NCBI RefSeq assembly: GCF_004331455.1
Contig: NZ_SJJR01000010.1
Span: 1 to 64,000 of the forward strand
From: Micromonospora zingiberis
GTDB lineage: Bacteria > Actinomycetota > Actinomycetes > Mycobacteriales > Micromonosporaceae
Direction of reading: 5' to 3'
Length of the DNA stretch: 64,000 nt
The translations under genes and the position numbers were made by a program. Numbering within the stretch: position 1 is the first letter of the stretch; every line of letters begins with the position of its first letter. The notes under the pieces are model-generated. The model was not told the DNA's origin. It did not search any database and saw only the letters and a program-made list of their open reading frames with translations. This document shows positions 18,501 to 26,275 of this stretch, piece by piece.

Positions 18501-19129
18501 AGGTCAACCCGCTCGCGCTGGAGGAGTTCGCCGCGCTGGAGGAGCGGTTCAAGTTCCTCTCCGAGCAGTTGGAGGACCTCAAGGCGACCCGGCGTGACCT
18601 GCTCACCGTGGTCAAGGACGTCGACGAGCGGATCCTGGAGGTCTTCGCCAGCGCCTTCGCCGACACCGCCCGGGAGTTCGAGCAGGTCTTCACCGTTCTC
18701 TTCCCCGGCGGCGAGGGTCGGCTGGTGCTCACCGACCCCGACGACCTGCTGACCACCGGCGTCGAGGTCGAGGCCCGCCCACCCGGCAAGAAGATCAAGC
18801 GACTGTCGCTGCTCTCCGGTGGCGAGCGGTCGCTGACCGCGGTGGCGATGCTGGTGGCCATCTTCCGCGCCCGGCCCAGCCCGTTCTACATCATGGACGA
18901 GGTCGAGGCGGCGCTCGACGACGTGAACCTGGGCCGGTTGATCACCCTGATGGCCCAGTTGCGGGAGAAGAGCCAGCTCATCGTCATCACGCACCAGAAA
19001 CGCACCATGGAGATCGCCGACGCGCTGTACGGGGTGACCATGCGTGGTGGAGTCACCCAGGTGATCAGTCAGCGGCTCAACCGGGCCGACGAGGACGAGC
19101 GGCGGGGCCGCGGCGAGGAGAACGGGTAG
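15518..19129 (+). CDS. smc: Chromosome segregation protein SMC
   Basis: 1203 residues. SMC is the ATPase of the condensin-like complex that compacts and segregates the chromosome. Walker A is GPNGSGKSN (residues 31-39). Long coiled-coil arms flank a hinge at about residues 505-665 (LGSLAGLLTVAPGHEAAL). The ABC signature LLSGGERSLTAVAML is near residue 1099 and Walker B YIMDEVEAALDD near 1123, with the D-loop intact. The GTG start is preceded by GAGGATCGAGAAG. Its partner genes scpA and scpB are not in the window. The stop overlaps the next start by one base. Confidence 0.97.
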   Translation: MHLKSLTVKGFKSFASATTLKLEPGITCVVGPNGSGKSNVVDAIAWVLGEQGAKALRGGKMEDVIFAGTAGRAPLGRAEVTLTIDNTDGALPIEYTEVSITRRMFRSGESEYEINGDSCRLLDIQELLSDSGIGREMHIIVGQGRLDGMLHAKPEDRRSFIEEAAGVLKHRKRKEKALRKLDAMQTNLNRLTDLTAELRRQLKPLGRQAEVARRAAVIQASLRDARLRLLADDLATLRTTLDKEIADETALRHRREQVEAEHTEVQGRLGELEEALAADAPLLAAAQDTWYKLSALQERFRSIEQLAVERLRHLSGTPDDERPGRDPDQLEAEAERVREQEEELRAALTDDQIRLAEAVEHRQELERQLAAAERELVAAAKAIADRREGLARLTGQVNSAGARTTSAGEEIERLATAHADAMARAERAQADLDAVAEQSTEADRDNADLDARHAEAVTAQEQAQATVRSLSDAERAAEKDAATWKAREEALALGLRRKDGAGALLARADQVPGLLGSLAGLLTVAPGHEAALAAALGGLADAVAVTGVDEAVEAMRLLKISDAGRAGLLVGSAAGPGMSGSADALRPKLPDRAQWAPDLVDCDAQIRPAVHRALRDVVLVDDLAAAAEVVAGNPELRAVTREGDVVGAYAAAGGSAKAPSYIEVQAAVEEARTNRLTAERTSAELREQLVEARAAVAEAKERVQHAAAAKREAESHRNAAARRLAELGAAARSAKAETDRLGESRARAEAARERDLTALAELEERLRLAEATPIDAEPSTEERDQLAAMVPQARQNEMEVRLAVRTAEERVASIAGRADSLRRQAAAERAARERAAARRAARVRGAGIARAVAGGAREALTRLATSIAQAEEHRDEVARSRATREAELQEVRAAAKRFGAELERLTSQVHRDEVARAEQRLRIEQLEAKAAEDFGLTVETLIAEYGPSQPVPPTEAEVAAAERDGLPVPEPVRYERPVQEKRAAKSERELALLGKVNPLALEEFAALEERFKFLSEQLEDLKATRRDLLTVVKDVDERILEVFASAFADTAREFEQVFTVLFPGGEGRLVLTDPDDLLTTGVEVEARPPGKKIKRLSLLSGGERSLTAVAMLVAIFRARPSPFYIMDEVEAALDDVNLGRLITLMAQLREKSQLIVITHQKRTMEIADALYGVTMRGGVTQVISQRLNRADEDERRGRGEENG

Positions 19130-19749
19130 TGGCTCGGGAACGCGCGACGGCGCTCCTGGTGGATTTCGACGGCGTACTGCGCCGCTTCGACCCGGCGGTC
19201 GCCGCCAGGGTGGAGCAGGAGTACGGCCTCTCCTCGGGCGTGCTCGGCGAGATCGCCGAGTCCTGGGGGATGCTCCAACCGGTGCTCACCGGGCAGGTCA
19301 ACCACGCCGAGTGGGTGTCGAGCGTCGCCGACGCACTGACCCCGTCGGTGGGCGACCCGGGCCGGGCCCGGGCCGCGGTGGAGCAGTGGCAGCGGTACCG
19401 GGGTGAGGTCGACCCGCAGGTGCTGGCGTTCATCCGCGAGGTGCGGGCCGCCGGCATCCGGGTCGGGCTGGGCACCAACGCCACCGACCTGCTCGACGCC
19501 GACCTGGCCGCGCTGGACCTCACCGGCGAACTGGACGTGGTGGTCAACTCGTCGGTCATCGGCATCCACAAGCCCGCTCCGGAGTATTTCCAGGCCGCCT
19601 GCGCGGCGCTGGAGACCCCGCCGGGCCGGGTGCTCTTCGTCGACGACGAGGACCGCGCGATAAGTGGCGCCCGGGCGGCGGGGATGTCCGCGTACCGCTG
19701 GAACGGCCCGGCCGATCTGCGCTACCTTCGGGCCGCCCTGGCGGGCTGA
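19129..19749 (+). CDS. HAD-family hydrolase
   Basis: 206 residues. Motif I DFDGVLRRFD has the nucleophile Asp and the second Asp replaced by Gly-Val, as in several HAD subfamilies (DxDGxL). Motif II is GLGTNAT, motif III KPAPEYF and motif IV VLFVDDED. The cap is small and helical, of the epoxide-hydrolase/haloacid type. The substrate is not predictable; generic phosphatase activity is likely. It starts with GTG overlapping the smc TAG by one base, so it is translated from the smc message. Between it and the convergent DinB gene lie three short repeats. Confidence 0.85.
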   Translation: MARERATALLVDFDGVLRRFDPAVAARVEQEYGLSSGVLGEIAESWGMLQPVLTGQVNHAEWVSSVADALTPSVGDPGRARAAVEQWQRYRGEVDPQVLAFIREVRAAGIRVGLGTNATDLLDADLAALDLTGELDVVVNSSVIGIHKPAPEYFQAACAALETPPGRVLFVDDEDRAISGARAAGMSAYRWNGPADLRYLRAALAG

Positions 19750-19752
19750 CGC

Positions 19753-19827
19753 CGCCCGCGTCAGCGTTCCGTGACGTCGCCCGCCGCAGCATTCCGTGGC
19801 GCCCTCCCGCGTCAGCTGTCAGTGACG
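19753..19827. repeat. Three tandem 25-bp units between convergent genes
   Basis: Units 19753-19777, 19778-19802 and 19803-19827 share cgcccgcgtcagcattccgt-like sequence. Units 1 and 3 contain a GTCA...TGAC dyad. The third unit overlaps the last codons of the DinB/DUF664 gene. They may provide termination for both strands. Confidence 0.5.
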
Positions 19828-20351
19828 CCGTCGATGCGTTCGCGGATCAGGTCGGCGTGGCCGTTGTGGCGGGCGTACTCCTCGATCATGTGGACGTAGA
19901 CCCAGCGCAGGTTGATCTGGTGGGTGCCGCCGTCGCGGCGTCGCGTCGTGAAGACATCGTCCAGGTCACGGCCGGCGGCGACCGCGTCGGCGGCGGCGAC
20001 CTCGGCGCGGAACGCCGCGAAGTCGGCCTCTGCGTCCGCGGTGTCGACGGTGTTGAACTCGGCGTCCGGGTCGGCGTGGAAGTCGTACAGGTCGGGCAGG
20101 TTCTCGCCGCCGAAGCGCTCGCGGAACCAGTGCCGCTCGACCACCGTCATGTGCCGGACCAGACCGAGCAGGGTGAGCGGGGACGGTGGCACGCTCGCGA
20201 TCCGGAGCTGCTCGACGGTCAGCCCCGCGCACTTGTCCAGCAGCGTGTCGCGGTGGTGGTTGAGCCAGCCCTCAAGCATGGCGCGCTCGTCGCCAAGGTA
20301 GGGCTCGTGCCGGCGGTCGATCTCGGGTGCGGTCCACGTCATGCCGGTCAT
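19812..20351 (-). CDS. DinB family protein (DUF664)
   Basis: 179 residues. DinB/DUF664 proteins are four-helix bundles with a three-His metal site; many actinobacterial members are thiol (mycothiol or bacillithiol) S-transferases, though this one is unproven. Visible motifs are LGLVRHMTVVERHWFRERF, which supplies the first His, and HMIEEYARHNGHADLIRERIDG, which supplies the second and third. It begins ATG with a second in-frame ATG three codons later. It lies on the minus strand with phoD, inserted between the HAD gene and ftsY. A copy of the 54-bp repeat separates it from phoD. Confidence 0.88.
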   Translation of the reverse strand: MTGMTWTAPEIDRRHEPYLGDERAMLEGWLNHHRDTLLDKCAGLTVEQLRIASVPPSPLTLLGLVRHMTVVERHWFRERFGGENLPDLYDFHADPDAEFNTVDTADAEADFAAFRAEVAAADAVAAGRDLDDVFTTRRRDGGTHQINLRWVYVHMIEEYARHNGHADLIRERIDGVTDS

Positions 20352-20397
20352 CGTGCGACCCGGGTACGACGGTGGCGAGCGAATTTGTGGTTCCGGT

Positions 20398-20450
20398 GTT
20401 AAGCGGGGGCCCCTTTACCACGCTAGGCGTTAACAAGGGGCCCTTCCTTT
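20398..20450. repeat. 54-bp dispersed intergenic repeat, copy A
   Basis: Member of a five-copy family (others at 28732, 33911, 48709 and 58879). It has a GTTAAG end, a GGGGGCCCCTTTA palindromic half, a central GGCGTTAACAAGG and a GGGCCCTTCCTT half. It abuts the stop codon of the minus-strand phoD gene. Confidence 0.7.
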
Positions 20451-22153
20451 CACGCGGTCAGGTGGTGGTGGGCGACTTGGCGGAGGTGGCCGTCGCTGGT
20501 GGTGCCCTCGATGACCACCTCGGCGGTCCGGTTGGCGTGGGTCAGCGTGGCCACCGCGTTGCCGAAGTACGGGCCGGCCAGTTTGCGCCACTTGACCAGC
20601 GGTCGGGGCACTCCGGCGGTCCGGGCCAGCGCCCGGGTCGCCTGGGCGGGTCCACGGGCCCAGCCGAGCCGCATCAGCGGGCGCATCCCGGCCGGCACCT
20701 GGTTGTGGATCGGTGAGCAGGTGAGCTGGTGTACCGGGGTGCGTACGCCGGGGTCGGCGAACCGGACCCGGGCCACGTACGAGTGGTGCACGTCGCCGGA
20801 GAGCACGTTGATCGACGCCGGGGGCGGGTACGCCGGCCCGGCCCCCTTGCGGTCGTCGGGCGCACCGGGTGTGCCGCCGCCGACGCGGGCGAACAGCGCG
20901 CCGAGGGCGTCGAACGAGCGGCGGAAGGCGCCCCAGTGTTCCAGGTCGAGCCCGCGGCGCAGCCGCTCGGCCAGTGCGGCGACCCAGGGGCGGGGCGAGT
21001 CGGCCAGCTTCTCGTTCCACGTCTCGACGTGGTGGATGCCGGGTGGCAGCAGCCAGGGCAGGGACGAGCCGACCACCAGGTGGTCGTAGTCGCCGTGGAC
21101 CCGGTCGACGAACCAGGACCACTCGCCGGCCGGCAGCATCGCCCGTCGGCCCGGCTGCAACACCCGACTGCACCGGGTGTCCAGCATCACCAGGCGGGTA
21201 CGGCCCAGGTCGAGCGAGTAGCTCCACTGGTACTGCACCTCGCGCCACCGCTCGGTGTCGTGCGCCAGGTCGGCCTCGGTGTCCACCCGCTCGCCGAATT
21301 CGCGCAGCACGGCTGTGGCGTCCCCGGCCGTGGTCACCTTGGCGAAGACCGGGTCGGCGGCGATCTCGTCGGGCGAGAGGTTGCCCAGGTGCTGGTACAC
21401 CCAGTAGGAGGCAAGGCCGCTGATGATCCGTTCGGCCCACCAGGGCTGTTCGCGCATTTCCCGGCGCCAGGACGCCGAGGTGTTCCAGTCGTCGATGATC
21501 TCGTGGTCGTCGAAGATCATCACGCTCGGCACGGTGGAGAACAGCCAGCGGATCTCCGGGTCGCTCCACGATTCCAGGTAGAGCTTGGTGTACTCGTCGA
21601 AGCTGACCACCTGGTCGCTGGGGGCACCCGCCGGGCGCCGTCGCCGTCGGCGCAGCAGCCGCTTCATCGTCGGTGACGTCTCGTCGGCGTACACCTGGTC
21701 GCCGAGCAGCACCAGCAGGTCCGGCAGGGCCGCCGGGTCGAGGTCGGCCAGGACCCGCCGGGCGTACGCGTCGAGCGCGTCCGGGGGCAGCTTGCGGGTG
21801 GTGGCGTGCTGGGTGGTTTCCCGGCAGGACCCGAAGAGCAGCCGTACCGGCTGGTCCCGGTCCGGTGCGGCGCGGGTGCGGATCACGCTGGGCGGGTAGC
21901 GGCCGTCGGGCAGTGGCCAGGCCGGCTCGTCGTCGATCAGCACCTGGTAGGTGGTGGTGCTGTCCGGGGTGAGCCCCTCCACCACCACCAGCGCGTAGTG
22001 GTGGTCGTACGCGGAGAAGGTGGCTGCCGTGCCGGTGGCGCCGCCGGCCGTGCGGACCGTCACCATCGCTGGCGCCGTGGTCTCGACCCACACGGTGGCC
22101 CGGGTGCCGACGACCCGGCGCAGCAGAGGGCCGATGAGCAGCTCGGCGGGCAT
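20450..22153 (-). CDS. PhoD-like phosphatase/phosphodiesterase
   Basis: 567 residues. PhoD-family metallophosphatases hydrolyse phosphate mono- and diesters using Ca/Fe. Recognisable motifs are LLFGSCRETTQ, LVLLGDQVYADE, MIFDDHEIIDDWN and NVLSGDVHHSYVARV, in the right order, with an N-terminal beta-sandwich (residues 1-110). Unlike classic PhoD there is no Tat signal, so the protein appears cytoplasmic. The start ATG is preceded by CTGGAGG. An upstream AT-rich stretch (near 22180-22200) may hold its promoter. It is not part of the ftsY operon, being on the opposite strand. Confidence 0.88.
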   Translation of the reverse strand: MPAELLIGPLLRRVVGTRATVWVETTAPAMVTVRTAGGATGTAATFSAYDHHYALVVVEGLTPDSTTTYQVLIDDEPAWPLPDGRYPPSVIRTRAAPDRDQPVRLLFGSCRETTQHATTRKLPPDALDAYARRVLADLDPAALPDLLVLLGDQVYADETSPTMKRLLRRRRRRPAGAPSDQVVSFDEYTKLYLESWSDPEIRWLFSTVPSVMIFDDHEIIDDWNTSASWRREMREQPWWAERIISGLASYWVYQHLGNLSPDEIAADPVFAKVTTAGDATAVLREFGERVDTEADLAHDTERWREVQYQWSYSLDLGRTRLVMLDTRCSRVLQPGRRAMLPAGEWSWFVDRVHGDYDHLVVGSSLPWLLPPGIHHVETWNEKLADSPRPWVAALAERLRRGLDLEHWGAFRRSFDALGALFARVGGGTPGAPDDRKGAGPAYPPPASINVLSGDVHHSYVARVRFADPGVRTPVHQLTCSPIHNQVPAGMRPLMRLGWARGPAQATRALARTAGVPRPLVKWRKLAGPYFGNAVATLTHANRTAEVVIEGTTSDGHLRQVAHHHLTA

Positions 22154-22304
22154 TCGGGACCTCCAGATGAGAGTGCTTCATCCTCTTATTACCCGGCCCG
22201 CGGTCGCACCACTGCTGGCTGTGGCCGAGACTACCGCCGCTTTCCCGACCCGTACGGGCAGCGGTGGCTGAGACGCGGTCGTCGGCATCTGACAGGATTT
22301 CGGC

Positions 22305-23489
22305 ATGAAGGAATACCTCCTCATCGCTCTCGCCCTGCTCGGCGTGCTGATCCTCGGCGGCATCGGGCTGGTCGTGCCGAGGCTGCGCCGGCGGCCGGAA
22401 CCGCCGCTGCCGCGTACCGAGGTCGACACCCGGGCGGAGGAGGGCCTCGCCGGTCCGCCGGTGCAGGCACCGGAGGCCGAGCTGTCCACCGGTGTCCTGG
22501 TCGAGCCCCCGCCGGTGGTGGCGCCCCCGGCCGTCGAGGTACCGGAGCCGACCGCCGGCCGGCTGGTCCGGCTGCGGTCCCGGCTGTCGCGGTCGCAGAC
22601 CGTCTTCGGTAAGGGCCTGCTCGGACTGCTCAGCCGGGACCGGCTGGACGAGGACGTCTGGGAGGAGATCGAGGACAACCTGATCACCGCCGACGTCGGG
22701 ATCGACGCCACCCGCGAGATCGTCGACCGGCTGCGGGAGCGGACCCGGGTGCTGGGCACCCGCACCGCCGCCGAGCTGCGCGCCCTGCTCGCCGCCGAGC
22801 TGGTCAACGCGCTCGATCCGGGGCTGGACCGTTCGCTGCGTACCGCCCCGAAGGAGGGGGTGCCGGCGGTGCTGCTGGTGGTCGGGGTCAACGGCGCCGG
22901 CAAGACCACCACCTGCGGCAAGATCGCCCGGGTACTCATCGCCGACGGCCGCAGCGTGCTGCTCGGCGCGGCCGACACCTTCCGGGCCGCCGCCGCCGAC
23001 CAGTTGCAGACCTGGGCCGGGCGGGTCGGCGCGGAGACCGTCCGCGGCCCGGAGGGCGCCGATCCGGCCAGCGTCGCCTTCGACGCGGTCAAGCGCGGCA
23101 TCGACACTGGCGTGGACACCGTGCTCGTGGACACCGCCGGCCGACTTCAGAACAAGGTCGGCCTGATGGACGAGTTGGGCAAGGTCAAGCGGGTGGTGGA
23201 AAAGCACGGCCCGATCGACGAGACCCTGCTCATCCTCGACGCCACCACCGGCCAGAACGGTCTGGAGCAGGCCCGCGTCTTCACCGAGGTGGTGAACGTG
23301 ACCGGGGTGGTGCTCACCAAGCTCGACGGCACCGCCAAGGGCGGCATCGTGATCGCCGTGCAGCGCAAGCTCGGCATCCCGGTGAAGCTGGTCGGCCTCG
23401 GCGAGGGTCCGGACGACCTGGCGCCGTTCGACCCGGCGCAGTTCGTCGACGCGCTGCTGGGCACCGACGCCCCCGGGCCGACCGCGTAA
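22305..23489 (+). CDS. ftsY: Signal recognition particle receptor FtsY
   Basis: 394 residues. FtsY is the membrane receptor that docks the ribosome-SRP complex. Unlike E. coli FtsY, it has a genuine N-terminal transmembrane helix (LLIALALLGVLILGGIGLVV), then a Pro/Glu-rich linker, the NG domain N part (GLLGLLSRDRLDEDVWEE) and G motifs GVNGAGKTTT (about residue 195), DTAGR and TKLDGTAKGG. A CAGGAT hexamer 6 nt before the ATG suggests a leaderless transcript. Its partner ffh lies 5.5 kb downstream. The usual smc-ftsY adjacency is interrupted here by the minus-strand pair. Confidence 0.97.
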   Translation: MKEYLLIALALLGVLILGGIGLVVPRLRRRPEPPLPRTEVDTRAEEGLAGPPVQAPEAELSTGVLVEPPPVVAPPAVEVPEPTAGRLVRLRSRLSRSQTVFGKGLLGLLSRDRLDEDVWEEIEDNLITADVGIDATREIVDRLRERTRVLGTRTAAELRALLAAELVNALDPGLDRSLRTAPKEGVPAVLLVVGVNGAGKTTTCGKIARVLIADGRSVLLGAADTFRAAAADQLQTWAGRVGAETVRGPEGADPASVAFDAVKRGIDTGVDTVLVDTAGRLQNKVGLMDELGKVKRVVEKHGPIDETLLILDATTGQNGLEQARVFTEVVNVTGVVLTKLDGTAKGGIVIAVQRKLGIPVKLVGLGEGPDDLAPFDPAQFVDALLGTDAPGPTA

Positions 23490-23495
23490 CCTCGG

Positions 23496-24359
23496 GTGAC
23501 CAGAGACGATCGCGCGTACGCGGGCTGGCGTGACCCGGGCCACCCGTCGCAGCGCCTCGGGAGACCGTACGTGACTTCGCAGGAGATCCCCCTGCATGGC
23601 GGGAACGTCAGCACCGTGGTGCGGGTGGGGGACACCGTCCGGCGCAACGCCGGGCCGTGGACCCCGTCGGTGCACGCCCTGCTACGCCACCTGGAGTACG
23701 TCGGGTTCACCGGTGCCCCCCGTGCGCTGGGCATGGACGAGCGCAACCGGGAGGTGCTGTCGTACCTGGAGGGGGAGTGCGGGGAGTACCCGCTGGCCCC
23801 GCACTGGGTCACCGACGAGGCGCTGGTCACCGTCGCCACCATGCTGCGGATGTTCCACGACGCGCAGTACGGCTTCGCCCCGCCCCCGCAGGCGGTGTGG
23901 CGCTCGTTCGGCCCGCCCCCGCCGGACACCGAGGTCATCTGCCACCACGACGCCGCGCCGCACAACGTGATCTGGCGGCCGGACGGCACCCTGGGCCTGA
24001 TCGACTTCGACCTCGCCTCGCCCGGTGCCCGGATCTACGACGTGGCGTACGCGGCCTGGACCTGGGTGCCGATCTTCTCCGACCGGGACTCGATCACCCT
24101 CGGCTGGAAGCACCCGGACCGGCCGCGCCGGTTGCGGCTCTTCGCCGACGCGTACGGGCTGATCCCCCGGGACCGGCACCGGCTGATCCGGACCATCCGC
24201 AAACGGATCGTCGACCACGTGGAGGGCATCCGTCGGATGGCCGCGGCGGGGGAGCCGGCGTTCGTCCGGATCGTGCACAAGGGCCACCTGCGCCGGCCGA
24301 TGCGGGATCTTCGACTGCTCGACTACGAGCGGCATGCCCTGGAGTACGCCCTGCGGTGA
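23496..24359 (+). CDS. Aminoglycoside-phosphotransferase-fold protein
   Basis: 287 residues. The kinase-like fold is shown by the catalytic loop ICHHDAAPHNVIWRPDGTLG and the metal-binding LIDFDLASPGARIYD (an HxDxxxxN and IDFD pair as in APH enzymes). The N-lobe contains GNVSTVVRVGDTVRR. Members of this family phosphorylate small molecules such as choline, homoserine or antibiotics; the substrate cannot be told. It begins 6 nt after the ftsY stop, so it probably rides on the same transcript. The GTG at 23496 is used; another possible start is GTG 23571. I would not call it a resistance gene. Confidence 0.8.
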   Translation: MTRDDRAYAGWRDPGHPSQRLGRPYVTSQEIPLHGGNVSTVVRVGDTVRRNAGPWTPSVHALLRHLEYVGFTGAPRALGMDERNREVLSYLEGECGEYPLAPHWVTDEALVTVATMLRMFHDAQYGFAPPPQAVWRSFGPPPPDTEVICHHDAAPHNVIWRPDGTLGLIDFDLASPGARIYDVAYAAWTWVPIFSDRDSITLGWKHPDRPRRLRLFADAYGLIPRDRHRLIRTIRKRIVDHVEGIRRMAAAGEPAFVRIVHKGHLRRPMRDLRLLDYERHALEYALR

Positions 24360-24429
24360 GCCGTTGGGGGATCGACCCGCACCAAATGGCCGATCCGCCC
24401 CCGCCATATCGCCGAGGTGTGCGACTTTC

Positions 24430-24466
24430 TTCACACGTACGAAACAAGCCGTCACGGTCCGGAAAC
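24430..24466 (+). promoter_or_regulatory. GlnR box upstream of amtB
   Basis: TTCAC-n6-GAAAC-n5-GTCAC-n6-GAAAC is present at 24430-24466. This matches the two-site actinobacterial GlnR consensus gTnAC-n6-GaAAC, repeated. It ends 111 nt before the amtB start. GlnR is the master nitrogen regulator of actinobacteria and activates amtB-glnB-glnD under nitrogen limitation in relatives. Confidence 0.75.
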
Positions 24467-24577
24467 CAGTCGGGGACCCTCGGTGAAACAGCCGACAATC
24501 AGGCTTCCGCGCAACCGGCGTACGGGCGATGCTGCGCGATGCCGGGAGGGAGGGAAAACGACCCGAGAGGAGGCAGC

Positions 24578-25900
24578 GTGCCGGAGCTAGATTCTGGTGC
24601 CACCGCCTGGATTTTGACTTCTGCCGCGCTGGTGTTGCTCATGACGCCCGGCCTGGCGCTGTTCTACGGCGGCATGACGCGATCCAAGTCCGTACTCAAC
24701 ATGATGATGATGAGTTTCGGTGCGATCGGCCTGGTCAGCCTGTTGTGGGTGTTCTACGGCTACAGCATCGCCTTTGGTGACGACATCGGCGGGATCACCG
24801 GTGATCTCTCCGCCGCCGGCCTGCGCGGCATGCTGGAGAGCGGCACCGAGGGCGGCATCCCCGACCTGCTGTTCGCCGGTTTCCAGTTGATGTTCGCGGT
24901 GATCACCGTCGCCCTGATCAGCGGCGCGATCGCCGACCGGGCCAAGTTCGGCCCGTGGCTGCTCTTCGCCGGCCTCTGGGCCACCCTGGTCTACTTCCCG
25001 GTCGCGCACTGGGTGTGGGGTGGCGGCTGGATCTACGAGTTGGGCGTGCTCGACTTCGCCGGTGGCACTGCGGTGCACATCAACGCCGGTGCCGCGGCGC
25101 TCGCCCTGGCGTTGGTACTCGGCAAGCGGGTCGGTTGGCCCAAGGACAAGTTCAAGCCGCACAACCTGCCGATGGTGCTGCTCGGCGCGGGCCTGCTCTG
25201 GTTCGGCTGGTTCGGCTTCAACGCCGGCTCGGCCGGTGCCGCCAACGGTGCCGCCGCCGTCTCGCTGATCAACACGCAGGTCGCCACGGCCGCCGCGGTG
25301 CTCGGCTGGATCGTGGTGGAGTGGCTCCGTGACGGCAAGCCGACCACCCTCGGTGCGGCCTCCGGCGCGGTCGCCGGCCTGGTCGGCATCACCCCCGCCT
25401 GCGCGTTCCTGGAGCCGCTGGGTGCGATCGCCCTCGGCCTCATCGCCGGTGCGGTCTGCGCGCTCGCGGTCGGCCTGAAGTACCGGTTCAAGTACGACGA
25501 CTCGCTCGACGTGGTCGCCGTGCACATGGTCGGCGGCATCATCGGCTCGCTGCTCATCGGCTTCCTGGCCATCGAGGTGCTGGCCGGCGAGGGCAACAAC
25601 GGTCTGCTCTACGGCGGCGGCATCAAGCTGCTGGGTCTCCAAGCGGTCGGTGTGATCGCGGTGCTGGTCTACTCGTTCGTGGTCGCGTACATCATCGGCT
25701 TCGCGATCGAGAAGACCATCGGCTTCCGGGCCAGCGCCGAGGCCGAGGTCGAGGGCATCGACAACGCCGAGCACGCGGAGAGCGCGTACGAGTTCAGCTC
25801 CACGGGTGGCGGCGGTGCCTTCGCCGCCGCGGGCATCGCTCCCACGGCCGCGCCGAAGACGGAGCCCACCGAACCGGTAAGCGAAAAGGTCGCCGGCTAG
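24578..25900 (+). CDS. amtB: Ammonium transporter Amt
   Basis: 440 residues with about eleven transmembrane helices. It conducts ammonium/ammonia into the cell and is blocked by a PII protein. Seen are FYGGMTRSKSVLNMMMM near the start, the twin pore histidines in GGTAVHINAGAAALAL and VVAVHMVGGIIGSL, and the conserved WFGWFGFNAGSAGAANGAA. The hydrophilic C-terminal tail is short and acidic. The start is GTG at 24578 with a strong ribosome-binding site, GAGAGGAGG. First gene of amtB-glnB-glnD behind a GlnR box. This is the classic actinobacterial nitrogen operon. Confidence 0.97.
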   Translation: MPELDSGATAWILTSAALVLLMTPGLALFYGGMTRSKSVLNMMMMSFGAIGLVSLLWVFYGYSIAFGDDIGGITGDLSAAGLRGMLESGTEGGIPDLLFAGFQLMFAVITVALISGAIADRAKFGPWLLFAGLWATLVYFPVAHWVWGGGWIYELGVLDFAGGTAVHINAGAAALALALVLGKRVGWPKDKFKPHNLPMVLLGAGLLWFGWFGFNAGSAGAANGAAAVSLINTQVATAAAVLGWIVVEWLRDGKPTTLGAASGAVAGLVGITPACAFLEPLGAIALGLIAGAVCALAVGLKYRFKYDDSLDVVAVHMVGGIIGSLLIGFLAIEVLAGEGNNGLLYGGGIKLLGLQAVGVIAVLVYSFVVAYIIGFAIEKTIGFRASAEAEVEGIDNAEHAESAYEFSSTGGGGAFAAAGIAPTAAPKTEPTEPVSEKVAG

Positions 25901-25925
25901 CGTTGCTGAGATGGAGGGGTTGGAC

Positions 25926-26264
25926 ATGAAGCTGGTGACCGCGGTCATCAAGCCGCACCAGTTGGACGCCGTCAAGGAGGCCCTGCACGCGCTGGGCGTG
26001 GCCGGGTTGACCGTGAGCGAGGTCCAGGGTTACGGGCGACAGAAGGGGCACACCGAGGTCTACCGGGGTGCCGAGTACACCGTCGAGTTCCTGCCCAAGA
26101 TCCGGGTGGAGGTACTCACCGACGAGATCGACGTCGAGAAGATCGTCGACGCTGTCGTCGGTGCCGCCCGGACCGGCAAGATCGGCGACGGCAAGGTCTG
26201 GGTGACCGGAGTCGAGGAGGTCGTCCGGGTCCGTACCGGCGAACGCGGCCTGGACGCCCTGTAG
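25926..26264 (+). CDS. glnB: PII signal-transduction protein (GlnB/GlnK)
   Basis: 112 residues, the exact PII length. The trimeric sensor reads ATP/ADP and 2-oxoglutarate and binds AmtB. The T-loop YGRQKGHTEVYRGAEYTVEF carries Tyr51, the site that is adenylylated by GlnD in actinobacteria. The signatures VITVVKPHQL-like start and GKIGDGKVWV near the end are intact. The ATG at 25926 is chosen; a GGAGG at 25912-25917 lies 8 nt upstream. It is 25 nt after amtB and 11 nt before glnD. Because it is cotranscribed with amtB it functions as a GlnK. Confidence 0.97.
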   Translation: MKLVTAVIKPHQLDAVKEALHALGVAGLTVSEVQGYGRQKGHTEVYRGAEYTVEFLPKIRVEVLTDEIDVEKIVDAVVGAARTGKIGDGKVWVTGVEEVVRVRTGERGLDAL

Positions 26265-26275
26265 GAATCACCTCG

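Noticed and set aside
20430..23675. 1081-codon minus-strand frame across phoD and ftsY
   Set aside because: It spans two genes in a different frame and has Arg/Pro/Gly-rich nonsense composition.
23496..24359. Considered an aminoglycoside resistance gene
   Set aside because: Only the kinase-fold motifs are visible and it is linked to ftsY; substrate cannot be inferred.
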